Source of the DNA: Agrobacterium arsenijevicii | GTDB taxonomy: Bacteria; Pseudomonadota; Alphaproteobacteria; Rhizobiales; Rhizobiaceae | Reading direction: 5' to 3' | DNA: 64,000 nt | Assembly (NCBI GenBank): GCA_000949895.1 | Contig: JWIT01000019.1 | Coordinates: 1 to 64,000, forward strand | In this document: positions 1 through 8,515 of the stretch, piece after piece | How the letters are laid out: every line of letters begins with the position of its first letter | Position numbering within the stretch: the stretch's first letter is position 1 | Translations under genes and position numbers: made by a program | The notes under the pieces: generated by a model | Databases searched by the model: none | What the model was told of the DNA's origin: nothing | Seen by the model: only the letters and a program-made list of their open reading frames with translations

Positions 1-117
1 GGCAAGGGCACGGTGGTGACGATCATCATTCCGCACGCGGCAGGGCAAAGCCTAATGCACCGTTCCGCAATGCCCTGCCGCGTGCGGAATGATGATCGTC
101 ACCACCGTGCCCTTGCC
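1..117. repeat. 47-bp perfect inverted repeat at the left window edge, spanning the 3' end of the pleC-like gene
   Basis: Positions 1-47 are the exact reverse complement of 71-117, with a 23-base loop (48-70). The right arm encodes the last conserved residues of the kinase (GKGTVVTIIIPHAAG), so the left arm is an inverted copy of coding sequence. The kinase stop codon (52-54) lies in the loop. The left arm touches base 1, so the true arm length is unknown. A fold-back assembly artefact at a contig end or a genuine inverted duplication are both possible; a normal terminator would not copy 15 codons. Confidence 0.9.
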
Positions 118-2388
118 TTCGCAGGAGCGGATTTTCATCGTCCCCCCATGCAGCCGAACAAGCGAGCGGGAGATGGCAAGGCCGAGGCCGGAGCCGCCCT
201 GGCTTTTGGCGTATTGGCTCTGCACCTGCTCGAAGGGCTGGCCGATCTTGTCGAGCGCCTGGGCGGGGATGCCGATGCCGGTATCGGCGATGGTGAGGAT
301 CATGGCTGCCTGATGCACATGGGTGCGCAGGGCGATGCGGCCGCCATCGCCGGTGAACTTCACGGCGTTGGACAGGAGGTTGAGCATGATCTGCTTCATG
401 GCGCGGCGGTCGCCCTGCATCGTCAGCCCGGCGCAGACCTTCTGTTGCACGGTGATGTTCTTCTGTTCGGCCTGAATGGCGGTGAGCCGTAGCGTTTCTT
501 CGATCAGCGGCGCCAGATCGATCGTTTCGCGGTTGATGCGCATATGGCCCGCTTCGATCTTCGACATGTCGAGAATGTCGTTGATGACGTTGAGCAGATG
601 CTTGCCGCTATCGTGGATATCGCGGGCATATTCGGAATATTTCGGCGAGCCGACCGGTCCGAACATCTCGTTTTGCAGGATGTCGGAGAAGCCGAGAATG
701 GCGTTGAGCGGCGTGCGCAGCTCATGGCTCATATTGGCGAGGAATTCGGATTTTGCGAGGTTGGCGGCCTGGGCGCGCTCTTTTTCGGCGAGATAATTTT
801 CATTGGCGTCGGAAAGCTCGGTCTTTTGCCGCTCCAGCTTGTGCTGCGAGGCGGAAAGATCGCCGATGGTGGCCATCAACCGGCGTTCGGAATCGCGCAG
901 GCGCTCCTGATGGCGCTTCAGAAGCGTGATGTCGGTACCGACGGAGACGAGGCCGCCGTCGCGGGTGCGGCGTTCGTTGATCTGCAGCCAGCGATCGTCG
1001 GCAAGCTGCACTTCCGTCATGCGCGAAAGGCCTGACTGGTCGGGGTCCGCAACGCGACGTTCCACCACCGGGCGTGCAGCGGCCGCATGCACGGCGCTTT
1101 TTTCCGTGCCCGCCACCAGCACGCTGTCCGGCAGGCCATAGGCCTTCTGGTAATGGGTGTTGCACATCACGAGGCGATCGTTCTTGTCCCACAGTACGAA
1201 GGCTTCCGAGGTGGATTCGATGGCGTCTGCAAGGCGCTGGTCGGCCTCGGCGTAACGCTGCGCGAGGCGATGCTGCTCGGTCACGTCCATGGCGATGCCG
1301 ATGACGCGTGGGCCGTTATTGGTGCGGATGACCTGGGCGCGGGCGCGCAGCCAGACATAATGGCCCTTGGCATGGCGCATGCGGAAAATCTGGTCGATCT
1401 GGCGCAGATCGCCGCAACCGACGGCGCGGGCAAGCTCGTAGAGGTTCCCATCTTCGGAATGCATCATGCGCGCTGCATCGGAAAAGGACAACGGCGCGGC
1501 CTTCGGTGGCCTGCCGAGGATTTCGTAGAGCGAACCGGACCAGAACATGCGCCGGGTGGAAAGATCGAAGTCCCAGAGACCGCAGCGGCCGCGCGACAGC
1601 GCCGTTTCCACCCGAAGGTTCGATTCGGCGAAAATGTCATCGGCGTCGCGGGCGCGCTTCACCTGCATGTAATAGGCGTAGAGCACGACAAGCAGGATCG
1701 AGGAAATGCCGGCGAACAGGGTGACGTTCATGGCGATTTCGCTGCGCCAGAACGAACGGATCGGCTCAAGCGAGCGCGCCGCGATGACCATGCCGCCATC
1801 ATCGCCGAAGGGGATCATCGTCGCGTAATGCGGCTGGTTGTCGATATTGGTTTCGATGGTGCCGGGTGCGCCCGGAAAACGCTGTACGATGGCGATTTCG
1901 GGAAGCAGGGCGGGCAGGGAAGTGCCGATATAAAGCGTGGCGTCCTTGCCAGTGCCCGCGAAAATCCGGCCATTGCTGCCCGACAGAAGCACCATGGTGC
2001 CATCGGCAAGGCTGCCCGATGGCAGCGCTGCGACAAGGCTCGCCTCGGCGCGGCTGCGCTCCTGCGAGGCAAAGACGATACCGTTGTTGATAAGGGCCGC
2101 CTTGGCCGTCAGCGCCGTCAGTGCGGTGGAGTGGCGGGCGGCCTCTTCCATGCGGCTGTATTCGGCAACGATGCCCAGCATGCGAGAAGCCGCGATGACG
2201 ACGAGAAAGGCGAGGATGAGAATGGGGATCAGGCGTTTCAGCAGGGTCTCGACCTGCGGCATCGGGCGGTCGGAGCCATTCATCAAACCCATCAGGTCGC
2301 TGGAGAGCCTTTCGCCCCAGGCCGCAAGATCAGAAAATTTGGCATACGGCCGCTCATCGCCCGCAGTCGCCCGCCGCACGTTCGTCAT
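52..2388 (-). CDS. pleC: PleC-like sensor histidine kinase (PAS domains, two membrane segments)
   Basis: A 778-residue membrane histidine kinase. A cytoplasmic N-terminus leads into a first membrane helix at about residues 53-73, a periplasmic sensor region, a second helix at about 220-242, then PAS-type segments (about 250-380 and 385-500). A short coiled region precedes the HisKA domain, where the phospho-accepting His is H555 in SEFLANMSHELRTPLNAI. The ATPase domain shows the N box (LLSNAVKFT), G1 (DTGIGIP) and G2 (GGSGLGLAI). The H-box wording and domain layout match the PleC/DivJ/PdhS group, which controls phosphorylation of DivK and PleD in alphaproteobacterial division and polarity. 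The pleC assignment is from family recall. The final six or so residues fall in the loop of the inverted repeat at the window edge, so the true C-terminus may differ. Confidence 0.8.
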   Translation of the reverse strand: MTNVRRATAGDERPYAKFSDLAAWGERLSSDLMGLMNGSDRPMPQVETLLKRLIPILILAFLVVIAASRMLGIVAEYSRMEEAARHSTALTALTAKAALINNGIVFASQERSRAEASLVAALPSGSLADGTMVLLSGSNGRIFAGTGKDATLYIGTSLPALLPEIAIVQRFPGAPGTIETNIDNQPHYATMIPFGDDGGMVIAARSLEPIRSFWRSEIAMNVTLFAGISSILLVVLYAYYMQVKRARDADDIFAESNLRVETALSRGRCGLWDFDLSTRRMFWSGSLYEILGRPPKAAPLSFSDAARMMHSEDGNLYELARAVGCGDLRQIDQIFRMRHAKGHYVWLRARAQVIRTNNGPRVIGIAMDVTEQHRLAQRYAEADQRLADAIESTSEAFVLWDKNDRLVMCNTHYQKAYGLPDSVLVAGTEKSAVHAAAARPVVERRVADPDQSGLSRMTEVQLADDRWLQINERRTRDGGLVSVGTDITLLKRHQERLRDSERRLMATIGDLSASQHKLERQKTELSDANENYLAEKERAQAANLAKSEFLANMSHELRTPLNAILGFSDILQNEMFGPVGSPKYSEYARDIHDSGKHLLNVINDILDMSKIEAGHMRINRETIDLAPLIEETLRLTAIQAEQKNITVQQKVCAGLTMQGDRRAMKQIMLNLLSNAVKFTGDGGRIALRTHVHQAAMILTIADTGIGIPAQALDKIGQPFEQVQSQYAKSQGGSGLGLAISRSLVRLHGGTMKIRSCEGKGTVVTIIIPHAAGHCGTVH

Positions 2389-2580
2389 TGTCCCGCCTTC
2401 AAGATGTCCCCAGTGATTCGAAGCGCCGCCGCTCGAATATGTCTAGTGAATCAAATGTGATTCGCCGTGTCCAGAGGCAAAAGTTAAAAGAATTTTAACC
2501 CTTTGAACCGACTCCGTATTTTTTCGGGACAGCTCGAGACAGTCTGCGAAGCAGCTTGAACTGCGAGAAAAGCCGGCATG

Positions 2581-2904
2581 TCAGGAAGCCTTGTCGAAGG
2601 CGTCCAGTGCAGGCCCGAGCGCGCTGAGTATGCCATTTCCGGCCGCGGGAAGCCCGGTCAGCACCGCGCTGACGATATCCTCGCGGCTCGCGCCATGCGC
2701 CTTGGCCTCGATCACATGGAATGCCAAGCCGCCCTCCAGCCGCAGCGCGGCGAGAATGCCGATATATACGAGGCATTGCGTCCTGGCGTCCAGCGTGGAG
2801 GCCGCTCCCAGCCCCTGAACCGCCTGAAGCCAGACCGTTTGATGAGCCGGGGCTTCGGCGATAAAGCGCTGGAAGGAATTGCTGGTGTTGGAAATATCCG
2901 CCAT
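2581..2904 (-). CDS. carboxymuconolactone decarboxylase family protein (AhpD-like fold)
   Basis: A 107-residue protein starting MADISNTSNS, placed at this ATG because AAGGA lies about seven bases upstream and conserved sequence begins only there; an ORF reading 30 residues further upstream has no such support. The body (LDARTQCLVYIGILAALR, then AFHVIEAKAHGASREDIVSAV) is the alpha-helical CMD core. The CxxC pair of peroxidase-active AhpD proteins is absent: the position reads AFHVIEAKAHGA, and the only Cys is in ARTQCLVY. It is therefore unlikely to be a thiol peroxidase, and the substrate is unknown. It lies alone between the kinase and pepN, all on the minus strand. Confidence 0.75.
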   Translation of the reverse strand: MADISNTSNSFQRFIAEAPAHQTVWLQAVQGLGAASTLDARTQCLVYIGILAALRLEGGLAFHVIEAKAHGASREDIVSAVLTGLPAAGNGILSALGPALDAFDKAS

Positions 2905-3047
2905 CGGAGGTCCTTTTCCGGTTTGCGGCCGGTCCCCGGCCTGTCGCGGACGATCATGTCGCGAAATGCGTTGCGCCGCCTTGACGGAAATCAAGACGGC
3001 GCACTGGCATTTTCAAGAATATCGGCACTAGTGGATGTTTCCGGGTA

Positions 3048-5696
3048 TCAACCCTTCAGGATACGTCCGACGATGTCGCTCACATCCGTCGAAAGGCCTT
3101 TTGCTTCGGCAATCGACGAAAGTGCGGCCTTGGCGTGTTCGGCGCGGCTCGCCTCAAGCGACCGCCAGGAGCGCATGGAGGTGAGAATACGGGCGGCAAG
3201 CTGCGGATTGCGCTTGTCGATGGCGATGATCTGCTCCGCGAGGAACCGGTAGGCGGCCCCGTCGGCACGGTGGAAACCGGTGGGGTTGGAGAAGGCGAGC
3301 GTGCCCACCAGCGACCGGACCCGGTTTGGATTGGTGGCGATGAAGTGTTTCGATTTCATCAGCGCCTTGATGCGCTCCAGCGCGCCGTCGCCGGGAATGG
3401 CGGCCTGCAGCGAGAACCACTTGTCGAGAACGAGCGCATTGTCGGCAAAGCGGGCTTCGAAGGCGGCAAGCGCCTCTTTGGTTTCCACGCTGTCGGGGAA
3501 GCGCTGGGTCAGGACGCTGAGTGCATGCGCAAGATCGGTCATGTTGCTGGCATCGGCATAGGCCTTTGCCGCCCGCGCCGGCGTTCCCTCTGCAAAGGCG
3601 AGATAGTTGAGTGCACCGTTGCGCAGCGAGCGACGCCCGGCACTGTCAGCATCCGGGCTATAGGCCTCGCCGTTACCCGCGCCGTCGGCAAGCTGTCGGA
3701 AGGTTTCAAGCCCGGCCGTGGCAACGGCCTTTATCGTGGCGTTACGCGCCTTGTAGATGGCTTCGGGATCGTAGCCGCCGCCCAGTTCGCGGGCAATGTC
3801 CGTTTCGCTCGGCAGCGCCAGCGCTTGCGCGCGAAAAGCGGGTTCGACCGCCGCATTGCCGGCGATTTCGATCAGCGTTGCGGTGAGGTCCGCATCCGTG
3901 CGCACCTCTTCGCCGTTCTGCACGGCTTTGGTGGCGGCAATCAGCGCCGGCAAAGCGAGATCGGTGAGCGCCTGGAAACGGGCGAACATATCCGTCTCGT
4001 GCCGGGCGATCTGCACCAGATCGGCGGCAGTCTGTTCGAAATGCAGGTTGATCGGCGCCGAGAAGCTGCGGTTGATCGACAGCACCGGCCGCGAGGAAAT
4101 GCCGGAGAACGAGAATGTCTGGTTGCGTTCGGTCAGGTGCAGCACGCCGTTGCGGTATTCGCCGCCCGTGACAGCCAACGGCTCGGCGATCTGGCCGTTA
4201 TCGAGGATAAGCGCCAGCGACAGCGGAATATGGCGGGGATGTTTCACCGGCTGGCCGGGGGTGGGGGCAACCGTCTGTTCCAGCGTCAGCCTGAAGGTGG
4301 CGTTGGCGGCGTCGTAAGCGGACGAGACGGAGACGAGCGGCGTTCCGGCCTCGGTGTACCACAGCGAAAACTGGGTGAGGTCGCGACCGCTGGCATCGGC
4401 AAAGCTCTTGACGAAATCCTCGACGGTTGCCGCTTCGCCGTCGTGACGTTCGAAATAAAGGTCCATGCCTTTCTTGAAGTCGTCTTCCCCAAGGATCGTG
4501 GCGATCATGCGGGTGACTTCGGCGCCCTTTTCATAAACGGTCGTCGTGTAGAAGTTGTTGATTTCGCGATAGGTATCGGGACGCGGCGGATGTGCCAGCG
4601 GACCCGAATCCTCCGGGAACTGCTCCGATTTCAGGTGGCGCACATCGGCAATGCGCTTGACCGGGCGCGAGCGCATGTCGGCGGAAAATTCCTGGTCGCG
4701 ATAGACCGTCAGGCCTTCCTTCAGGCAGAGCTGGAACCAGTCGCGGCAGGTGATGCGGTTGCCTGTCCAGTTGTGGAAATATTCATGCGCGATAATGCGC
4801 TCGATATTGGCATAGTCCGCATCGGAGGCGGTTTCCGGGTCGGCCAGCACGAATTTGTCGTTGAAGACGTTGAGACCCTTGTTCTCCATCGCGCCCATGT
4901 TGAAATCGGACACGGCGACGATCATGAAGATATCGAGGTCGTATTCGCGGCCGAAGCGTTCCTCATCCCATTTCATCGAGCGTTTCAGGGCATCCATGGC
5001 ATAGGCCGCGCGCGGCTCCTTGCCGTGCTCGACATAAATCTTCAACGCCACCTCGCGGCCGGAGACGGTGGTGAAACTATCTTCCACCACGCCGAGATCG
5101 CCGGCGACGAGCGCGAAGAGATAGCTGGGTTTCGGATGCGGATCGAACCAGGCCGCAAAGTGGCGACCTTCATCGTAATTGCCGCCGCCCAGAAAATTGC
5201 CGTTCGACAATAGCAGCGGATTGCCTTCCTTGGCGGCGATGATCGTCACCGTGTAAGGCGCCAGAACATCCGGCCGGTCCGGGAAATAGGTGATGCGGCG
5301 AAAACCTTCGGCCTCGCACTGGGTGCAATAAACGCCGTTGGTGCGGTAAAGCCCCATCAGCTGCGTATTGACCTGCGGATTGATGTAATTGGTGATGCAG
5401 ATCTCGAAGGGAGCTTCTGCCGGCAGATCGCGGATCGTCAGGCTGTCAGGCGTCGCGTCATATTGGCTCGCGGGAACATCCACCTGATCGAGCAGCAGGC
5501 CCGAAAGCTTCAGTTCGTCGCCATCGAGAACGAGCGGCGCTGCCACGTCGGCGCCCTCTCGGCGATGAAAGATCAGACGGGCTTCGACCTTGGTATTCTT
5601 GGGGTCGAGTTCGAAGGTGAGATCCACCCGCTCCAGAACGAAATCGGTAGGGCGGTAATCTGCCAGGTGAACGATCTGGCCCGTGTCTGTTCGCAT
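3048..5696 (-). CDS. pepN: aminopeptidase N (M1 family zinc metallopeptidase)
   Basis: An 882-residue cytosolic M1 aminopeptidase, about the length of E. coli PepN. The exopeptidase motif MGAMENKG is followed by the zinc site HEYFHNWTGNR (first His is H304) and the downstream Glu within CLKEGLTVYRDQEF. It removes N-terminal residues from peptides in the last steps of protein turnover. The start is the ATG of MRTDTGQIVHLADYRP, with CAGGAAC just upstream; the ORF is open for 62 more codons but those are not conserved-looking. It has its own upstream region, divergent from the EamA transporter. Confidence 0.95.
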   Translation of the reverse strand: MRTDTGQIVHLADYRPTDFVLERVDLTFELDPKNTKVEARLIFHRREGADVAAPLVLDGDELKLSGLLLDQVDVPASQYDATPDSLTIRDLPAEAPFEICITNYINPQVNTQLMGLYRTNGVYCTQCEAEGFRRITYFPDRPDVLAPYTVTIIAAKEGNPLLLSNGNFLGGGNYDEGRHFAAWFDPHPKPSYLFALVAGDLGVVEDSFTTVSGREVALKIYVEHGKEPRAAYAMDALKRSMKWDEERFGREYDLDIFMIVAVSDFNMGAMENKGLNVFNDKFVLADPETASDADYANIERIIAHEYFHNWTGNRITCRDWFQLCLKEGLTVYRDQEFSADMRSRPVKRIADVRHLKSEQFPEDSGPLAHPPRPDTYREINNFYTTTVYEKGAEVTRMIATILGEDDFKKGMDLYFERHDGEAATVEDFVKSFADASGRDLTQFSLWYTEAGTPLVSVSSAYDAANATFRLTLEQTVAPTPGQPVKHPRHIPLSLALILDNGQIAEPLAVTGGEYRNGVLHLTERNQTFSFSGISSRPVLSINRSFSAPINLHFEQTAADLVQIARHETDMFARFQALTDLALPALIAATKAVQNGEEVRTDADLTATLIEIAGNAAVEPAFRAQALALPSETDIARELGGGYDPEAIYKARNATIKAVATAGLETFRQLADGAGNGEAYSPDADSAGRRSLRNGALNYLAFAEGTPARAAKAYADASNMTDLAHALSVLTQRFPDSVETKEALAAFEARFADNALVLDKWFSLQAAIPGDGALERIKALMKSKHFIATNPNRVRSLVGTLAFSNPTGFHRADGAAYRFLAEQIIAIDKRNPQLAARILTSMRSWRSLEASRAEHAKAALSSIAEAKGLSTDVSDIVGRILKG

Positions 5697-6127
5697 GACT
5701 GTTCCTGAATAACTTTGTCGTTGTTCTCCGGGCATCATGTCGTCATAAGGCCCGGATGTAAAATAGGTGCAGTATTCGTCACATTCATGTGCGCGTCGGA
5801 GGACGTTCTGTCCCGCCATGGAAGGCTTCTCCGGCCCTGCAGACGATCCTCCCGCCGCCGGACCTGCGGACCATGCCAGCAAATGTTGAACGATTGCTGA
5901 AATTGTATTTTATTTTCTTCAAATTTTAGCGCGTCTTGCCTTCGCCGGGCCAACGCAATCCATTGCGGCTGTCAGATCAACCGAATTCATGGGTGAATAA
6001 TAATTTTTGATGCAAGCGTCGGGGTAATTGTTCTAGCCTTGCAAAAGTCCAATCCCCCTTGCGTCGTCCTTCCCCCGTGAAAAATTACCCGATGGCGTGT
6101 TTGCGCAGCCGATATGAGTAACTGCCG
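5697..6127. promoter_or_regulatory. 431-bp divergent intergenic region between pepN and the EamA gene
   Basis: No credible gene on either strand; the minus-strand ORF here is the shadow of the transporter gene. The centre (about 5880-5935) is clearly AT-richer than the flanks, as expected for divergent promoters. A TTGATG-like hexamer at about 6007 could be a -35 box for the transporter, but no strong -10 is evident. Confidence 0.4.
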
Positions 6128-7066
6128 ATGAACGCCGAACCGACAAATCCCTTTCGGGGGATAAGCCTGAAGCTGATTTCGGTCGGCTTTTTTCTGGTGA
6201 TGCAGACCTGTATCAAGGCCTCCGGTCCCGATGTGCCGGCGGGCCAGATTACCTTCTTCCGCTCCGCTTTCGCCATCATCCCCATTGTCATTTATCTTGC
6301 CTGGCTGCATGCGCTGACCAGCGCGCTGCACACCAACAATCTCTTCGGCCATTTCAAGCGCGGTTTTCTTGGCATTCTCTCCATGGCCTGCGGGTTTTAT
6401 GGCCTGACTTTGCTGCCGCTGCCGGAATTCATCGCCATCGGTTACGCCTCGCCGCTGCTCGCCGTCGTGTTCGCGGCCTTCATCCTGCGCGAGAAGGTGC
6501 GCATCTATCGCTGGAGTGCGGTTTTCGTCGGCATGATGGGCGTGCTGGTGATCCTGTGGCCAAAGATGACGCTTCTGAGGGAAGGCGGTTTTGCCGCGGG
6601 CGAGGGGCTGGGCGCTATTGCCGTACTCTGTGGTGCGGCGCTCGGCGGTCTTGCAATGATCCAGGTGCGGCAACTGGTGGACACGGAAAAGACGCCGACA
6701 ATCGTTCTCTATTTCTCGCTTACCGCCACCCTGCTGTCGCTGGTCAGCGTACCTTTCGGCTGGAGCGCCCTAGATGCGAAACAGGCCATGCTGCTGATCA
6801 CCAGCGGCATTTGCGGCGGTGTCGCGCAGATCTTCCTGACGGAGAGCTATCGCCACGCGGAGGTCTCCACCATCGCGCCCTTCGAATATAGCTCCATCGT
6901 CTTCGGGATCGCGGTCTCCTATATTCTGTTTGGAGACATTCCCACGCTCACCATGCTGATCGGCACGGCGATCGTGATTTTCGCCGGCATCTTCATCATT
7001 TTCCGAGAGCATCAGCTGGGGTTGGCAAGACGCGCGGCGCGCAAGGCCTCGACGCCGCAGGGGTGA
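6128..7066 (+). CDS. EamA/DMT-superfamily transporter
   Basis: A 312-residue inner-membrane protein with ten hydrophobic segments forming two EamA repeats (about residues 13-145 and 160-295). Typical repeat features are GQITFFRSAFAIIP near helix 2 and IAIGYASPLLAVVFAAFILREKV at the end of repeat 1, mirrored by STIAPFEYSSIVFGI in repeat 2. Members export or import metabolites and amino acids; the FEYSSIVF signature is common in rhizobial RhaT/YdcZ-like permeases, but the substrate cannot be read from sequence. Single gene, divergent from pepN. Confidence 0.85.
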   Translation: MNAEPTNPFRGISLKLISVGFFLVMQTCIKASGPDVPAGQITFFRSAFAIIPIVIYLAWLHALTSALHTNNLFGHFKRGFLGILSMACGFYGLTLLPLPEFIAIGYASPLLAVVFAAFILREKVRIYRWSAVFVGMMGVLVILWPKMTLLREGGFAAGEGLGAIAVLCGAALGGLAMIQVRQLVDTEKTPTIVLYFSLTATLLSLVSVPFGWSALDAKQAMLLITSGICGGVAQIFLTESYRHAEVSTIAPFEYSSIVFGIAVSYILFGDIPTLTMLIGTAIVIFAGIFIIFREHQLGLARRAARKASTPQG

Positions 7067-7151
7067 TGCGCCCAATGTGCCTGATGTCACAAGCCGTGCA
7101 GCATCTTCGAGCCAAAGCCACTGTCGTGTCGGCGTACGGTCCCGCAAAAGC

Positions 7152-7180
7152 AAAAGGCGCCCTCCCGAAGAAAGACGCCA
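7152..7180 (-). terminator. rho-independent terminator with UUCG loop
   Basis: On the minus strand GGCG-UCUUUC-UUCG-GGAGGG-CGCC forms a 10-bp stem (with G-U wobbles) closed by a UUCG tetraloop and followed by UUUUGCUUUU. It lies about 50 bases past the stop of the small ORF at 7229-7420 and supports transcription of that region. Confidence 0.75.
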
Positions 7181-7228
7181 GCGCGCAATCATAGATGTGG
7201 ACAGGCTTTAAACCTGTCTTGAGTGCTC

Positions 7229-7420
7229 TCAGCGCTCGCGGAAATCCGCGAAGACAGCTGCAGGACGTGTGACGCGAACCTGCTGCATGGCAGCACGTGC
7301 GGTCATCTGTTCGTTAGCGGCAGCGCCGAAACGATGGTAACCCTGACTGGAGCGTGGGCCGAGGCCCGCCAGTCGGAGCGTTTCAAAGCCGGAATGTACC
7401 GGACGGAAGCGAGTGGTCAT
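7229..7420 (-). CDS. small hypothetical protein, 63 residues
   Basis: The product starts MTTRFRPVHSGFETLRLAG and is basic, with no membrane segment and no recognised domain. AAGGA lies eight bases before the ATG and a strong terminator follows the stop (7152-7180), so a transcribed small gene is likely. Its first 38 bases overlap the end of another small ORF (7383-7541) in a different frame. Function unknown. Confidence 0.55.
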   Translation of the reverse strand: MTTRFRPVHSGFETLRLAGLGPRSSQGYHRFGAAANEQMTARAAMQQVRVTRPAAVFADFRER

Positions 7421-7541
7421 TGCCTTGGTTCCTTAAACCGAATTCCTCCCAAGACACGTTCGCCTTATCGCAGTGCAGCATGGATTCGGCAAGCCGGGCC
7501 AGCGCGTCGCTGTTATGCGTAATGCGCATGGCTTTTTTCAT
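7383..7541 (-). CDS. putative small protein, 52 residues, overlapping the next gene
   Basis: ATG at 7541 to TGA at 7383, beginning MKKAMRITHNSDALARLAES and continuing MLHCDKANVSWEEFGLRNQ. Composition is protein-like, with an amphipathic helix DALARLAESMLH. The ribosome binding site is weak (AACGAAGT directly before ATG). It would be translated just upstream of, and overlapping, the 63-residue gene, so translational coupling or a leader-peptide role is possible. No family recognised. Confidence 0.4.
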   Translation of the reverse strand: MKKAMRITHNSDALARLAESMLHCDKANVSWEEFGLRNQGNDHSLPSGTFRL

Positions 7542-7572
7542 ACTTCGTTTACGTTGAGTAAGAATCAGGCAA

Positions 7573-8472
7573 TCAGCCTTCGGAGATTTTAGCCTGAAAC
7601 GCCAATAAATCCTGCCATGCCAATGACTTGCTGGCAGGAGCGTTTAGAAGTTCCTGCGGATGCAGGCTGGCCAGCGCCGGTAAAACCAGGTGTCCGGCTG
7701 CGACATCACGCCACTGTCCGCGCAGCGTATGGATCGTTCCCGTACCGCCGAAAAAGAAACGTGCGGTCAAGTTGCCAAGAAGCAACAGGTGTTTCGGCTC
7801 CGCAAGGGCGATCTGGCGCTCGATGAAGGGGCGGCAAATATCCATTTCGGCCTGCGTCGGCGGGCGGTTGCCGGGTGGCCTCCAGGGCACGACATTGCCG
7901 AGCATGATGCCTGAGCGTTCAAGGCCGATTGCGGCCAGCATGCGGTCGAGCAGAAGCCCGGTCTTGCCGGCAAAAAGCAGGCCCTCGCGGTCATCATCCG
8001 CATCCGGCATGGGGCCGATGACCATGACGGCGGAAGCGGGGTCGCCCTCGGTGAAAACCGTGTTGCGGGCGCTGTTCTTGAGGTTGCAGCCGCTGAAACC
8101 CTCAAGCGCGGTTTTCAGTTCGGAAACCGACCTTGCGCTTTCCGCCGCAAAACGTGCTGCTGCCACGGCCTGTTCGTCCGGCATGGCGACATTTTGCTGA
8201 ACTGCGGGAGCGGGCGGCGCGCCTCTCGTCGGGGCGGTACGACCTGCCGGCTGCCGCTGAGGAGCGTCGGCACGACGCTCTGTTCCGCCGTCCATCTGGC
8301 GTGCGGGCGCGGAGCTTTCCTGTCGCGCTGCCGGACGGGCAGCGCGGGCGGCGGCAAATTCGGCAAAACGGTCAACCGGCCCATCTTCCAGCAACCAGTC
8401 CACGCCCGCATCCGCATGGAAATGCAGAAGCGCGGCGAGTTCGGCCGGGGAAAGGTCGTGAGCGGCGATCAT
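7573..8472 (-). CDS. uracil-DNA glycosylase family 4/5-like protein lacking part of the Fe-S ligand set
   Basis: A 299-residue protein. After about 30 residues comes a long Pro/Ala/Arg-rich linker (about 35-105), then a glycosylase core: GPMPDADDDREGLLFAGKTG (motif A region with the FaGktG loop), NVVPWRPPGNRPPT, EMDICRPFIERQI, and LASLHPQELLN (motif B region). Family 4 enzymes bind a 4Fe-4S cluster through four Cys. Here the first Cys position reads Phe (FSGCNLK instead of CxxCxL) and the third reads Trp (VVPWRPP instead of VVKCRPP), leaving two. The GExPG catalytic motif is GPMPD. This could be a divergent glycosylase without a cluster or a related non-canonical enzyme. It would act on uracil or damaged bases in DNA. 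Confidence 0.7.
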   Translation of the reverse strand: MIAAHDLSPAELAALLHFHADAGVDWLLEDGPVDRFAEFAAARAARPAARQESSAPARQMDGGTERRADAPQRQPAGRTAPTRGAPPAPAVQQNVAMPDEQAVAAARFAAESARSVSELKTALEGFSGCNLKNSARNTVFTEGDPASAVMVIGPMPDADDDREGLLFAGKTGLLLDRMLAAIGLERSGIMLGNVVPWRPPGNRPPTQAEMDICRPFIERQIALAEPKHLLLLGNLTARFFFGGTGTIHTLRGQWRDVAAGHLVLPALASLHPQELLNAPASKSLAWQDLLAFQAKISEG

Positions 8473-8515
8473 GGGGGGAAATTATCCCATGTTCCCCGCC
8501 CGGGGAACCCGTAAA

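Noticed and set aside
3135..5213. 692-codon ORF antisense to pepN
   Set aside because: It mirrors the high-GC codon pattern of pepN; no ribosome site, low complexity Gly/Arg-rich product.
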